Source of the DNA: Nitrospira sp. BO4
GTDB lineage: Bacteria; Nitrospirota; Nitrospiria; Nitrospirales; Nitrospiraceae
NCBI GenBank assembly: GCA_030144965.1
Contig: JAMPUU010000012.1
Coordinates: 186,001-250,000, forward strand
DNA length: 64,000 bases
Direction: 5' to 3'
This document shows positions 52,993 to 62,492 of the stretch, piece by piece. A program made the translations under genes and the position numbers. The notes beneath the pieces were generated by a model. That model saw only the letters and a program-made list of their open reading frames with translations. It searched no databases and was not told where the DNA came from. Each line of letters opens with the position of its first letter. Position 1 is the stretch's first letter.

Positions 52993-55900
52993 TTAGGCCG
53001 GCTGCAGGTCCCCCAGCCTGACGGAAACCAGCTTGGAAACGCCCGGTTCTTCCATCGTGACGCCGAAGAGAGAATCGGCGATGCTCATCGTCCGCTTGTT
53101 GTGTGTAATGACGAGAAACTGGGCATTCTGCGCCAACTCCTTCAAGACACCTGTAAAGCGCCCGATGTTTTCCTCGTCCAGCGGAGCGTCGATTTCGTCC
53201 AACAGACAAAACGGCGTCGGCCTGATGAGAAAGCTCGCAAACAAGAGCGCCATTGCGGTCAGCGTCTTTTCGCCGCCCGAGAGCATAGTGATGCTTTTCA
53301 ACCGCTTCCCAGGCGGTTGTGCAACAATTTCGATACCTGGTTCTTGGCTGCCGGGAGGCTCGCCGTTTTCTGACGGCGGCTCGTCGACCAACTGCAGCTC
53401 AGCCCGGCCGCCGGGGAAGAATTGGACGAATACCTCGGAAAACTTCTGCTGGAGTTCGTCGTACGTGGACGCAAACATTTCTTTCGTCGTTCGGTGAATC
53501 CGCTGAATGATCTCCTTGAGCGACACAATCGAATTCGACAGGTCTTGCTCCTGCGCAGACAAAAATTTGTGGCGTTCCTCCAGCTCTTGGTGCTCGCTGA
53601 TGGCAGCCAGATTGATCGGCCCCATGCGATCGAGCCGATCACGAAGCTTCTGCAACTGCTCTTTCAACTCGGCATCGGAACGTTGGGCCGCCTCCTGACC
53701 GGTGGCATCGGTCTCTATGACCGATTCATTCGATGCTGGCGCATCGTCGATCAGCGCGAGCGGATCGAGCTGATACGTTCCCGATAAGGTTCCTTCGACT
53801 GTGCCCAATTGCGTGCGAAGTTCCGCACGGCGCACTTCCACCGTCATCCGTGCATCGCGAATCGCGGAGACTCCTCGGCGCACTTCTTCCAGACTCGCTT
53901 CCAAAGTCTGGCTGGCACCCATTTGCTGCGCTTGTTGCTCCTGAGCGGCAACCAACTCCGCTTTCACCCGACTTGCCGTCACACCAAGCTCTTGGCAGAG
54001 CGCCTCCTGACGGGCTTGCTCATCCCGGCTCCGCTCGATTGAACCCTTCAGACTATTCAGATGTTCCCCCAGCAAACGGCGCCGATCCTCCGTCTCTTGA
54101 ATTTGTTGCGCCACCCGAACCCGATTCTGCTGTTCGTGTTCCCGTCTTGCGCGCAAACCCTCTGCCGTCAGCTTCGCTTGCGTCACATGTTCTTGCTGTT
54201 CTCTCATATTCTGATCAAACAACCCCAGTCGCTCACGCACACGCCCCAACAACGTTTCCTGACCGTTTTTTTCAGCGACCCATTGCCCCAATTGAGCGTG
54301 GGCTGATTGCGATTCTTGCTCCAGCCGCTCTCGCTCACCGAGACCTTCTTGAATCTCCGTCTCCACTGCATTCAGTCGATGGTCAAGATCCGTCAGCACA
54401 TGTTGAAGCTTCTCTTCGTCTTTACGGAGCGAGAGATCTTGCATTTCGGCATCACGAAGCGAATCCCCTAGCTGGCGGTCCCGCTGGGTCAGGAGCTGGG
54501 TCTGAGCGAACACATCGTCCCGCTGCTGCTTACTCTGATCAAGCTCGGTCACAAGCGCGTGCCGCTTGACTTCCAGATCGATCACTTCTCGTCGACGCTC
54601 GAGGAGACCCGGCGTTCCTTGGACCTGACCTCCGGTCACGATACCCGATGCATCCACCACTTCACCGTCCAGAGTCACCAGGATCGGACCATTCGGAGCG
54701 TGCCACGCATGTTGCTCCCACACCTGCATCGCCTGGTCCAATGACCGAACAATCACGACGCGATCGAACAACGAGTCCCGTGCCCCCGTTCGAGCGGCGT
54801 CGGTCTGGATCAGATCCACGGCGCGCCCAACTATGCCGGGCTGCTCGGCAATCGCCGACCACCAATCATGGGTCCCTGCCCCTTCCCATCGTGGGTGCTG
54901 GGGAATAAAGCTGCCTCGCCCCAGTCCCTCCTGTTGGAGGAAACGGATCAACCGCCGTCCCACGGATGGTTCATCCACAAACCACCCTCGAACACGCTCC
55001 CCTAGCACCGCCTCGACCGCACGCTCCATGCCTGATGGGATAACCAGCCATTCGGCGACCGCATCCCGCACCCCTTCGCACGATTTCAAGGCGGGGCCCT
55101 GCTGAGCCCCTTGCCGGCCATAGCCCATCTCCTCACGCACCACGCCTTGCAGCGCCTCCAAGCGTGAATCCACGCCCGCCAACTCCTCCGAGCGTCGTAA
55201 AATCGCCTGATCCAGCGACTGCATCATCCCGGCAGCTTGAATGGCCTCTTCCTGCACGGAGCGTTGGTCCTCCCGCAGTTTCGTTACGAGACGGTCGGCT
55301 TCTCCGTATTCCTTACGTACCGCCTCATGACGTTCGATCGCGGCTTCACGTTGCCCACGAAGCTCGTCTCGCTCCGAGACCAATCGAGTTCCACGGCCTG
55401 CGAGGTCTTCCACTCGTTTCATGAGCTGTGAGATACCCTGCTCGGTATTCGCGACCAGGATCGCCAGCTGCAACACGTCTTTGCGCCCTCGCTCTTCTTC
55501 CGCGACGGCCGCAGCCCGTTGCTGGAGCAATCGCGCCATCTCCTGATCAAGCTCACCGAGGGCACGATCCCGAATCACCATTTCCTCTTCGACGGAATGC
55601 AATGATGCCTCAACAGTCTGGAGCGCGCCGGCCAGATTGTCCCGCGAACGGACCAGCTCTTCCAGCTCAGCCGACTCTTCAACTTGTTGCTGATTCAATA
55701 ACTGACCTCGGTTGCGTTCGACTTCCGCCGCGGTCAGCGCGTGGGACTGCTGGTGCTCAATTCCCGCCAGTTCTTCTCGAGTCTTTCCGATCAAGTCAGC
55801 CGTCGCAATGGCATCAAGGCGAGCCCGTTCGAGATCCGTCGTGAGCCGAGCCTGCTCGGCGGCTTTCTCGGATTCTTGCCGATCCAAATTCAGGACGTCG

Positions 55901-56670
55901 TCCTCCACCTCCCGCAACGTCTGCCGCAATGCCCGGAATTCCCTGGTCAACAACGTCACTTCAATCCCGCGCGCTTCTCCTTGCAACGTCTGATAGGTGC
56001 GCGCCTGGCGCGCCTGCCGTTCGAGAGAATTGAGTTGCTTCTTGATCTCAGCCACGATGTCTCGGACTCGCAGGAGATTTTGCTGCGTCGCTTCCAACTT
56101 CCGTAATGCCTCGGCCTTCTGTTTCTTGTAGCGGACAATGCCGGCGGTTTCCTCGATGAGCTCGCGTCGATCTTGCGGAGACGCATTCAGGATCTGATCG
56201 ATTTGGCCTTGCGCAATAACCGTGTGTCCTTTGCTGCCCGCACGGGTGTCGAGGAGCAAGCCGCGAATATCCTTGAGCCTGCACGGAGTCTTATTGATGA
56301 GATACTCGCTCTCGCCATTGCGGTACAAACGGCGGGTAATCATCAGTTCTTGAAATTCAGTCAGTTGGCCGGGGAGCCCCGCGCCGGCATCCAACTTCAC
56401 CCCCGTCTGATCAAGGCCTCCGATGATTAACGACACCTCCGTCATGCCCAATGGTTTTCGGAGTTCGGTGCCATTAAAGATGACGTCTTCCATCTTTTCG
56501 CTTCTGAGTGTTTTGGTGCTTTGCTCGCCCATCACCCACAGAATGGCATCCACGACGTTGCTCTTTCCGCTCCCATTTGGACCAACAATCGCCGTGACAC
56601 CCTCGGGAAATTCGATCTTGGCCTCAGCGAACGACTTGAACCCCAACATATCCAATGATTTCAAGTACAT
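52993..56670 (-). CDS. smc: Chromosome segregation protein SMC
   Basis: 1225 aa, the usual length. N-terminal ATPase half with Walker A 'GPNGSGKSN' (30-38) and MYLKSLDMLGFKSFAEAKI start; a long coiled coil; a hinge near 510-650 ('VIPSGMERAVEAVLGERVRG', 'DASGIVTGGQ'); a second coiled coil. The C-terminal half has the signature 'TMLSGGEKTLTAMALLFASF' and Walker B 'FCLLDEIDAPLD'. It acts with ScpA/ScpB (not in this window) as bacterial condensin. A short duplicate of its 3' end lies at 52294. Confidence 0.96.
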   Translation of the reverse strand: MYLKSLDMLGFKSFAEAKIEFPEGVTAIVGPNGSGKSNVVDAILWVMGEQSTKTLRSEKMEDVIFNGTELRKPLGMTEVSLIIGGLDQTGVKLDAGAGLPGQLTEFQELMITRRLYRNGESEYLINKTPCRLKDIRGLLLDTRAGSKGHTVIAQGQIDQILNASPQDRRELIEETAGIVRYKKQKAEALRKLEATQQNLLRVRDIVAEIKKQLNSLERQARQARTYQTLQGEARGIEVTLLTREFRALRQTLREVEDDVLNLDRQESEKAAEQARLTTDLERARLDAIATADLIGKTREELAGIEHQQSHALTAAEVERNRGQLLNQQQVEESAELEELVRSRDNLAGALQTVEASLHSVEEEMVIRDRALGELDQEMARLLQQRAAAVAEEERGRKDVLQLAILVANTEQGISQLMKRVEDLAGRGTRLVSERDELRGQREAAIERHEAVRKEYGEADRLVTKLREDQRSVQEEAIQAAGMMQSLDQAILRRSEELAGVDSRLEALQGVVREEMGYGRQGAQQGPALKSCEGVRDAVAEWLVIPSGMERAVEAVLGERVRGWFVDEPSVGRRLIRFLQQEGLGRGSFIPQHPRWEGAGTHDWWSAIAEQPGIVGRAVDLIQTDAARTGARDSLFDRVVIVRSLDQAMQVWEQHAWHAPNGPILVTLDGEVVDASGIVTGGQVQGTPGLLERRREVIDLEVKRHALVTELDQSKQQRDDVFAQTQLLTQRDRQLGDSLRDAEMQDLSLRKDEEKLQHVLTDLDHRLNAVETEIQEGLGERERLEQESQSAHAQLGQWVAEKNGQETLLGRVRERLGLFDQNMREQQEHVTQAKLTAEGLRARREHEQQNRVRVAQQIQETEDRRRLLGEHLNSLKGSIERSRDEQARQEALCQELGVTASRVKAELVAAQEQQAQQMGASQTLEASLEEVRRGVSAIRDARMTVEVRRAELRTQLGTVEGTLSGTYQLDPLALIDDAPASNESVIETDATGQEAAQRSDAELKEQLQKLRDRLDRMGPINLAAISEHQELEERHKFLSAQEQDLSNSIVSLKEIIQRIHRTTKEMFASTYDELQQKFSEVFVQFFPGGRAELQLVDEPPSENGEPPGSQEPGIEIVAQPPGKRLKSITMLSGGEKTLTAMALLFASFLIRPTPFCLLDEIDAPLDEENIGRFTGVLKELAQNAQFLVITHNKRTMSIADSLFGVTMEEPGVSKLVSVRLGDLQPA

Positions 56671-56939
56671 CGGCTCACCCTTTCACGCGCGCGTGGGGCG
56701 CTCCCATGGAAATAAAAATTTCCGGCCCTTGTATCATAGGAGCTTCAAGAAATCAAAGAAAAACACAGCCAATAGAGGAGATGCAGTGTGACCACTACAA
56801 GGTATAGGGTGGGGGCTAGGAAAATCTCAAAAGTGGTTTGGAATCCGATACATGGCCTCGGAACCATCACCGGCAGCGCAAGACGACCGCCCTAGGAAAC
56901 CGCAGACAGCGAAGGGACGAAGGCTTTATCTACAACGCA

Positions 56940-57902
56940 CTACCCGGCAATGCTGGCCATCGATTTCTTGGACGATTCTATTTGGACAAGTTCCTTCGGC
57001 AACAGAAATTCAACGTCTTCTTCGATGACGGTGAGTTCCTCGACTTCGGATGGTCCCGAAGCTCTCAAGAATGCGACCACTTCCGTGACCAAGATTTCCG
57101 GAGCGGAAGCCCCCGCGGCAATTCCGACTGCTTTGGCACCTTGCAGCCATTCCGGATTGATGTCGCTGGCTGAATCGATGAGATAAGAGGGAATGCCGCA
57201 CTGCTCTCCAAGTTCACGCAGGCGATTGGAGTTGGAGCTGTTCGGCGACCCGATCACCAGAATGACATCCACGAGACGGGACAATTCCTTCACAGCATTC
57301 TGCCGGTTTTGCGTCGCATAGCAGATATCTTCCTGATGCGGGCCCTTGATGTTCGGAAACCGCTGATGGAGCGCGCTGACGATGTCCCGACACTCATCCA
57401 CGCTCAACGTCGTCTGCGTGACATACGAGAGGTTGATGGTGTTTTCTACCAGTAATTCTTCCACATCTTTCACCGAAGACACGAGATGAAACTTGTCGGG
57501 AATCTGGCCCAGCGTCCCGATCACTTCCGGGTGACCGGCGTGACCGATAAGGATCAGTTCATACCCCTGAGTATAATCGCGGTTCACTTCGTTATGCACT
57601 TTGATCACCAGCGGACAGGTCGCGTCGATCACATGCAGGCGCCGACGATTCGCTTCCTCCCACACCGACTTCGCAACACCATGCGCGCTGAAAATGACGA
57701 CCGACCCTTCCGGAACTTCGTTCAACTCTTCCACAAAGACCGCGCCTTTTTGCCGGAGCGAATTCACGACATGGCGGCTATGAACGATCTCATGCCGGAC
57801 ATAAATAGGTGCGCCATACTTCTTGAGGGAAAGATCCACGATATCGATCGCCCGATCGACACCGGCGCAAAACCCACGGGGATTGGCAAGATAGATTTTC
57901 AT
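56940..57902 (-). CDS. ispH: 4-hydroxy-3-methylbut-2-enyl diphosphate reductase
   Basis: 320 aa from ATG 57902; the frame opens nine codons earlier without a ribosome binding site. The three cluster Cys are in 'PRGFCAGV', 'IDATCPLV' and '[11 protein letters not shown]'. 'HEIVHS' and '[11 protein letters not shown]' are typical of IspH/LytB. The C-terminal 30 residues extend beyond the standard core. It makes IPP and DMAPP in the last MEP step, completing the dxs-ispG steps encoded at 39-43 kb. Confidence 0.95.
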   Translation of the reverse strand: MKIYLANPRGFCAGVDRAIDIVDLSLKKYGAPIYVRHEIVHSRHVVNSLRQKGAVFVEELNEVPEGSVVIFSAHGVAKSVWEEANRRRLHVIDATCPLVIKVHNEVNRDYTQGYELILIGHAGHPEVIGTLGQIPDKFHLVSSVKDVEELLVENTINLSYVTQTTLSVDECRDIVSALHQRFPNIKGPHQEDICYATQNRQNAVKELSRLVDVILVIGSPNSSNSNRLRELGEQCGIPSYLIDSASDINPEWLQGAKAVGIAAGASAPEILVTEVVAFLRASGPSEVEELTVIEEDVEFLLPKELVQIESSKKSMASIAG

Positions 57903-58346
57903 AATCGTCGCAGCTCCTTCGCTCGGCACTCTACCAGATCGTCCTGTCTGCAGTCTTTACTGAGTATTCACGATACGTCAGATCAACTCGTTCCGTCAAC
58001 AGAATTGCCTCCGAAAAGCCACGACGGTATCACCGAGAGCGGGTGTCCCGGAGATCTTGCCCGCCTCCTACAGGCTTGGTATGTTGCGGGCTTGTAAATA
58101 GTTACACCCTCGGAGGTCCTTTCTGAGATCGAGTCAGGAAGCTATTCTGTACGCGGCCCCCCACATCCGACCTTTTTGGAGTCATGTCCATGTCCCCGAA
58201 CAAATAGACACCGTCATGTCGTCATCACGCTGTTACCTTGACTCTCTCTCCGGTCCCCCGTACGCTCAGTGCCTGCTGAAATGTCATATCTTTGTGGCAA
58301 TTGAAACTTTCCCTTTTTGTTCTGACTGTACAAGGAGGTGCCTCGG
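57903..58346. other. Divergent promoter region
   Basis: About 440 bases between ispH (left) and the small-protein gene (right). It carries the promoter at 58238-58266. No gene was found. Confidence 0.45.
58238..58266 (+). promoter_or_regulatory. Sigma-70-type promoter TTGACT-N17-TACGCT
   Basis: TTGACT (58238-58243), a 17-base C-rich spacer, then TACGCT (58261-58266). The same hexamers and a nearly identical spacer occur at 59842-59870. The 80-base leader carries AAGGAGG before the ATG at 58347. Confidence 0.6.
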
Positions 58347-58730
58347 ATGGCTCAAAGACCATTTCAAACGGGAGTTGCCATCAATCTTAGTAATGGAGAA
58401 AGCGTCAAGGACATCGATGTCCTGACCGTTCCAGCCAGAAAACGATTCGATGTCAAATTTGTCGGGATCAATGGATTCGGACAGCCGAATCAACCGCTCT
58501 TCTACGCAGTTCACGTGACCACACGGTCGAAAACGGGCATCTATCCCATTGCGCCTGCCGGCACTTCTGAGATCGCTGATCCCGAATTTCCTGCACGATA
58601 TTTTGGGAGTCAGGAAGTCACCCTTTACGCGGATCCCAAGTCCAACCTCATCTTTACGGTCGCTCGCAAGGATACCTCGGCCAACGTGAGGGTATTTATC
58701 GATATCTGCGGGCTTCTCACCGATGTGTGA
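58347..58730 (+). CDS. Small conserved-looking beta-rich protein
   Basis: 127 aa from ATG 58347, six bases after AAGGAGGTG. No signal peptide and no membrane helix. Alternating hydrophobic residues (FDVKFVGINGFGQ, VTLYADPKSNLIFTVAR, ANVRVFIDICGLLTDV) suggest a beta-sandwich. No family is recognised. The promoter at 58238 closely resembles that of the response regulator gene, so the two may be co-regulated. Confidence 0.6.
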   Translation: MAQRPFQTGVAINLSNGESVKDIDVLTVPARKRFDVKFVGINGFGQPNQPLFYAVHVTTRSKTGIYPIAPAGTSEIADPEFPARYFGSQEVTLYADPKSNLIFTVARKDTSANVRVFIDICGLLTDV

Positions 58731-58782
58731 AGAAGGCAGCGGACTTGGCGAGCGGAAATTTCCGGATGAAAGACTCGTAACC

Positions 58783-59829
58783 ATGACCAAGGAAATAACC
58801 CACATGCACTCTGCCGTAAATCCGTCTTCCATCTTGCAGACCGCCTTTGGGTTTTGGGGGTCCAAGGTCCTGCTCACGGCCGTTGAGGTCGGCCTGTTCA
58901 CCACACTCGCCGATCGGCGTCTCACCGGCACGGAGCTGGGCAGGGAATTGCACCTCCATCCACGCGCCATCGCCGACTTTTTTGACGCGCTTGTGTCGAT
59001 GAAGTTTCTCGACCGAGACGGCGACGGACCCGAGGCAAAATATTTCAACACGCCCGAAGGTGCCGTGTTCCTGGACGAAGCCAGCCCACGGTATATCGGC
59101 GGGCTTCTGATCATGCTCAACGCACGGCTGTTCAAATTTTGGAACGATCTGCCCCAAGCCTTGCGGACCGGCCGGCCGCAGAACGAAGTCAAACACGGGC
59201 AGAAAGGCATGTTCGAGGAACTCTACTCGAACGTGCCCAGGCTGGAACAATTCATGGGTGCGATGACCGGCGCCTCGCGCATCAACTTCGAGACGTTCGC
59301 GGAGAAGTTTGATTTTTCTCGATTCCGGACCCTCTGCGACGTCGGCGGCGCGACCGGCCTGCTCAGCATTGAGGTCGCGAAGCGACATCCGCATCTCACC
59401 TGTACCAGCTTCGATCTGCCGGTTGTCGAACCGATCGCGAAGAAACACATTGCCGCCTCCGGGCTGGAAGCTCGCGTGAGCACGGCGTCCGGTGACTTCT
59501 TCAAGGACCCGTTGCCGAAGGCCGACCTCATCACGATGGGTATGATTCTGCATGACTGGAATCTGGAGGACAAAATGCGCTTGATCCGATCAGCCTACGA
59601 CGCGTTACCGCCAGGCGGCGCACTCGTCGCCATCGAAGCGTTGATCGATGATGCCCGCCGCGAGAATGTGCAGGGACTACTGATGTCCCTCAACATGCTC
59701 ATCGAATTCGGCGATGCGTTTGATTATTCCGGCGCGGACTTCCGCCGGTGGTGTGGGGACGTCGGCTTCAAGCGATTCGAGGTCATGCACCTCGCCGGGC
59801 CGTCGAGCGCGGCTGTTGCCTATAAATAG
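58783..59829 (+). CDS. SAM-dependent O-methyltransferase (family 2 / CrtF-like)
   Basis: 348 aa from ATG 58783; a start at 58723 (overlapping the previous gene) and one at 58804 are alternatives. An N-terminal winged-helix dimerisation domain (VEVGLFTTLADRRLTGTELG) precedes the catalytic domain with SAM motif I 'CDVGGATGLLSIEVAK' and 'SFDLPVVEP'. The region 'ILHDWNLEDKMRLIRSAYD' is the classic motif with the catalytic His. Members methylate hydroxyl groups of small aromatics or carotenoids. The acceptor is unknown. Confidence 0.8.
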   Translation: MTKEITHMHSAVNPSSILQTAFGFWGSKVLLTAVEVGLFTTLADRRLTGTELGRELHLHPRAIADFFDALVSMKFLDRDGDGPEAKYFNTPEGAVFLDEASPRYIGGLLIMLNARLFKFWNDLPQALRTGRPQNEVKHGQKGMFEELYSNVPRLEQFMGAMTGASRINFETFAEKFDFSRFRTLCDVGGATGLLSIEVAKRHPHLTCTSFDLPVVEPIAKKHIAASGLEARVSTASGDFFKDPLPKADLITMGMILHDWNLEDKMRLIRSAYDALPPGGALVAIEALIDDARRENVQGLLMSLNMLIEFGDAFDYSGADFRRWCGDVGFKRFEVMHLAGPSSAAVAYK

Positions 59830-59841
59830 ACCGTCCATTAC

Positions 59842-59870
59842 TTGACTCTGTCTCCCCTCCCCCGTACGCT
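59842..59870 (+). promoter_or_regulatory. Sigma-70-type promoter immediately before the response regulator
   Basis: TTGACT (59842-59847), a 17-base spacer, TACGCT (59865-59870). It matches the promoter at 58238 at most positions. The -10 ends only ten bases before the ATG at 59881, so the predicted transcript has a leader of about four bases. Confidence 0.6.
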
Positions 59871-59880
59871 GAGGCATCCT

Positions 59881-60591
59881 ATGGGTTCCACCAATCACAA
59901 GAAAATCCTCATAGTCGAGGATGAGCAGGATATTCTGCAGCTCGTCAAACTCTATCTGGAAAAGGAGGGGCTTCGCCCTGTCACGGCGATGAACGGGCTC
60001 GAGGCGCTCAAGAAAGTCAAAGAAGACAAACCTGATCTCGTCGTCCTCGACCTGATGCTGCCCGAGATGGACGGGCTCGAAGTCTGCAAGCGGCTGCGTT
60101 CCGCAGCGGATACCGCGATGCTGCCAATCATTATGTTGACGGCAAAAGCTGAAGAATCGGACACGATCGTTGGGCTCGAGTTGGGCGCCGATGATTACGT
60201 AACCAAGCCCTTCAGCCCCAAAGCGCTCGTCGCCAGGGTCAAAGCCCTGCTGCGTCGGGTGGAGCGCTCACCGACTACCGGCCCGGATCTGTACCGCTAT
60301 GATACGCTCACGATGAATTTGTCCCGCCATGAGGTCAGCCTTGGTAAACAAGAGATCCCCTTGACCGCGAAAGAATTCGGCCTGCTGGAGCATCTGCTTC
60401 GGCATCGCGGTCGCGTGCTGACCCGCGAGGTGCTGCTCAATGCCGTGTGGGGATACGACTACTATGGCACGACCAGAACCGTCGACGTGCATATCCGCCG
60501 TCTGAAGCAAAAACTCCCGCTCCTCGAAGAAGCCATCGTATCCGTCAAATCCCTCGGATACAAACTGAAAGATTTCGACGGATCAGGATGA
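59881..60591 (+). CDS. PhoB/OmpR-family response regulator
   Basis: 236 aa from ATG 59881; the longer open frame from TTG 59842 overlaps the promoter. The receiver domain has D57 as phosphoacceptor (VVLDLMLPEMDGLEVC) and K in 'DYVTKPFSPK'. The winged-helix output domain has 'LTAKEFGLLEHLLRHRGRVL' and 'RTVDVHIRRLKQKL'. Its stop overlaps the kinase start (ATGA). Together they look like a PhoB/PhoR phosphate-type pair, though the stimulus is not known here. Confidence 0.93.
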   Translation: MGSTNHKKILIVEDEQDILQLVKLYLEKEGLRPVTAMNGLEALKKVKEDKPDLVVLDLMLPEMDGLEVCKRLRSAADTAMLPIIMLTAKAEESDTIVGLELGADDYVTKPFSPKALVARVKALLRRVERSPTTGPDLYRYDTLTMNLSRHEVSLGKQEIPLTAKEFGLLEHLLRHRGRVLTREVLLNAVWGYDYYGTTRTVDVHIRRLKQKLPLLEEAIVSVKSLGYKLKDFDGSG

Positions 60592-62444
60592 CTTGGTCGA
60601 TTCGATGGAAAGTGACGGTCGGCGCGCTCGCGGCGGTCGTCTGTGGCCTCGTGCTCGCCGGAGTGATCCTGGTTCAATTCTTCGAGCGACAGGCCCTCCT
60701 CGAACTGAGGGCGGTGCTGGAAACGAAAACCCAGCTCGTTGAATACGCGGTCCAACCGCTGTTTCACTCAGACTCTTCACCTCCGACACCGGCTTCCCTG
60801 CAAGAGACGGCGCGAGACCTCAGCAACCGCGCATCCGCTCGCATCACGTTGATTGCCGCAAACGGAACGGTGCTTGCCGATAGCGCCGTACGGGATATCG
60901 ACCTATCCGCCATGGAGAACCATCGGTCTCGGCCTGAGATCCAACAAGCTTTTTCCACAGGACAGGGGCAGGACATCCGGATGAGTCACACCACCGGCGA
61001 GCGAACGTTGTACCGTGCCGTCCTGCTGCGGCAACCTCAGCCCGCTCCGCCGATCGTCGTGCGTGTGAGCCTTCCCATGGTTGTGTTGGATCGCGAGCTT
61101 TCTGAATTGCGTCAACAGCTCTTTCTGGCTTTCGGCATCGCGCTCCTCGTCGCCCTCACGGTAAGTATCTGGCTGGCTCACAGTATCAGCAGGCCCCTTT
61201 CGGACATTGCGGCGGCGGCCCAGTACTTGAGCTCCGGCAGCCGGGTCCTTCCCATCCGAGCCAGTACGCAGGACGAGGTCGGTCTTTTGGCCACGACGCT
61301 CAATCACGTGGCGGAGCAGCTTCACGCGAAGATCGACGAACTCTCGGAAGATCGCGCTCAACTGCTTGCCGTGCTCACCTCGATGGTCGAAGGCGTCATG
61401 GTGCTGGACTACCGCGGCCAGGTCTTGCAGATCAACCCGGCCCTCGAACGCATGTTCGGCATTTCTCGAGTGGAAGCCCGTGGACGTCCATGCGCGGAGC
61501 TCTTCCGCCATCAACAACTCAACGATCTGGTGACGGCCATTCTCCAATCTCGCGCCCCCCATGAGGATGAAATCATGCTGCCGCTCAGCGGGCGGTATCT
61601 CCAAATCGAAGCATCCCCGGCGGGAGGTGAACGGGAAAACGAAGCCTGTATCGTCTTGGTGTTCCATGACATCACCGAACTGCGGCGTCTGGAAAAAATA
61701 CGGAAGGACTTTGTTGCGAATGTCTCACATGAACTTCGGACTCCGCTCACGTCCATCAAAGGCTACGTTGAAGCACTTCTCGACGGCGCCAAAGACGACC
61801 CCCCCGTCGCCGCAAAGTTCCTGGAAATCATCCTCAGACAAAGCGATCGTCTCAATTTGATCATTGAAGACCTCCTCGAGCTGTCGAAGATCGAATCGGG
61901 CCGGGTCCTGTTGAAAGCGGAGCCCCTTGAGTTGCGCACCATCGTCGACCGGACCCTGTCGATCATGAAACCGATCGCCGACAAGAATCGGCATCGGCTC
62001 GTCACCGTGATCGACCCGTCGCTCCCCTCGGTGGCGGGCGACGAAGGCCGGCTCGTGCAAGTCTTGACCAATCTGCTCGATAACGCGATCAAGTATACGC
62101 CGGCAGGTGGGACCATCACTGTCGGCGCCAAGCTCATCCCTTCCTTTGGGACTGATCACCCGGCGAAGACGATCGAGCTCAGCGTCGCCGACACCGGAAT
62201 CGGGATTCCCGAACAGGATCGTCCCCGCGTCTTCGAGCGCTTTTATCGTGTCGACAAAGCCCGATCCCGAGAGCTGGGCGGCACAGGGCTTGGGCTCGCC
62301 ATCGTGAAACATATTGTGGAAGGACATGGAGGGCACGTGTGGGTAGAAGCCAATCAGCCGCAAGGCAGTCGATTCGTCGTTCGCCTGCCGCTCAGCCCCA
62401 AAGCCAGAGGTCTGGCTCAAGTGACGGAAGCAAGTAGGGCATGA
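60588..62444 (+). CDS. PhoR-like sensor histidine kinase
   Basis: 618 aa from ATG 60588, overlapping the regulator's stop by four bases. Two membrane helices (about 10-28 and 177-196) enclose a periplasmic sensor domain. HAMP (about 197-250), PAS (about 260-360) and catalytic domains follow: phospho-acceptor His in 'VANVSHELRTPLTSIKGY', N box 'LTNLLDNAIKYTP', G1 'VADTGIGIPEQD', G2 'GGTGLGLAIVKHI'. It phosphorylates the response regulator encoded just upstream. The domain order matches PhoR. Confidence 0.93.
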   Translation: MTWSIRWKVTVGALAAVVCGLVLAGVILVQFFERQALLELRAVLETKTQLVEYAVQPLFHSDSSPPTPASLQETARDLSNRASARITLIAANGTVLADSAVRDIDLSAMENHRSRPEIQQAFSTGQGQDIRMSHTTGERTLYRAVLLRQPQPAPPIVVRVSLPMVVLDRELSELRQQLFLAFGIALLVALTVSIWLAHSISRPLSDIAAAAQYLSSGSRVLPIRASTQDEVGLLATTLNHVAEQLHAKIDELSEDRAQLLAVLTSMVEGVMVLDYRGQVLQINPALERMFGISRVEARGRPCAELFRHQQLNDLVTAILQSRAPHEDEIMLPLSGRYLQIEASPAGGERENEACIVLVFHDITELRRLEKIRKDFVANVSHELRTPLTSIKGYVEALLDGAKDDPPVAAKFLEIILRQSDRLNLIIEDLLELSKIESGRVLLKAEPLELRTIVDRTLSIMKPIADKNRHRLVTVIDPSLPSVAGDEGRLVQVLTNLLDNAIKYTPAGGTITVGAKLIPSFGTDHPAKTIELSVADTGIGIPEQDRPRVFERFYRVDKARSRELGGTGLGLAIVKHIVEGHGGHVWVEANQPQGSRFVVRLPLSPKARGLAQVTEASRA

Positions 62445-62492
62445 CGTACTCGACCTACCGTTTAAACGAATCGTACAAACTGTAAGCGACCC

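Noticed and set aside
53733-54569. 278-codon open frame opposite smc
   Set aside because: Shadow of the smc coiled coil; Ser/Pro/His-rich sequence typical of antisense frames.
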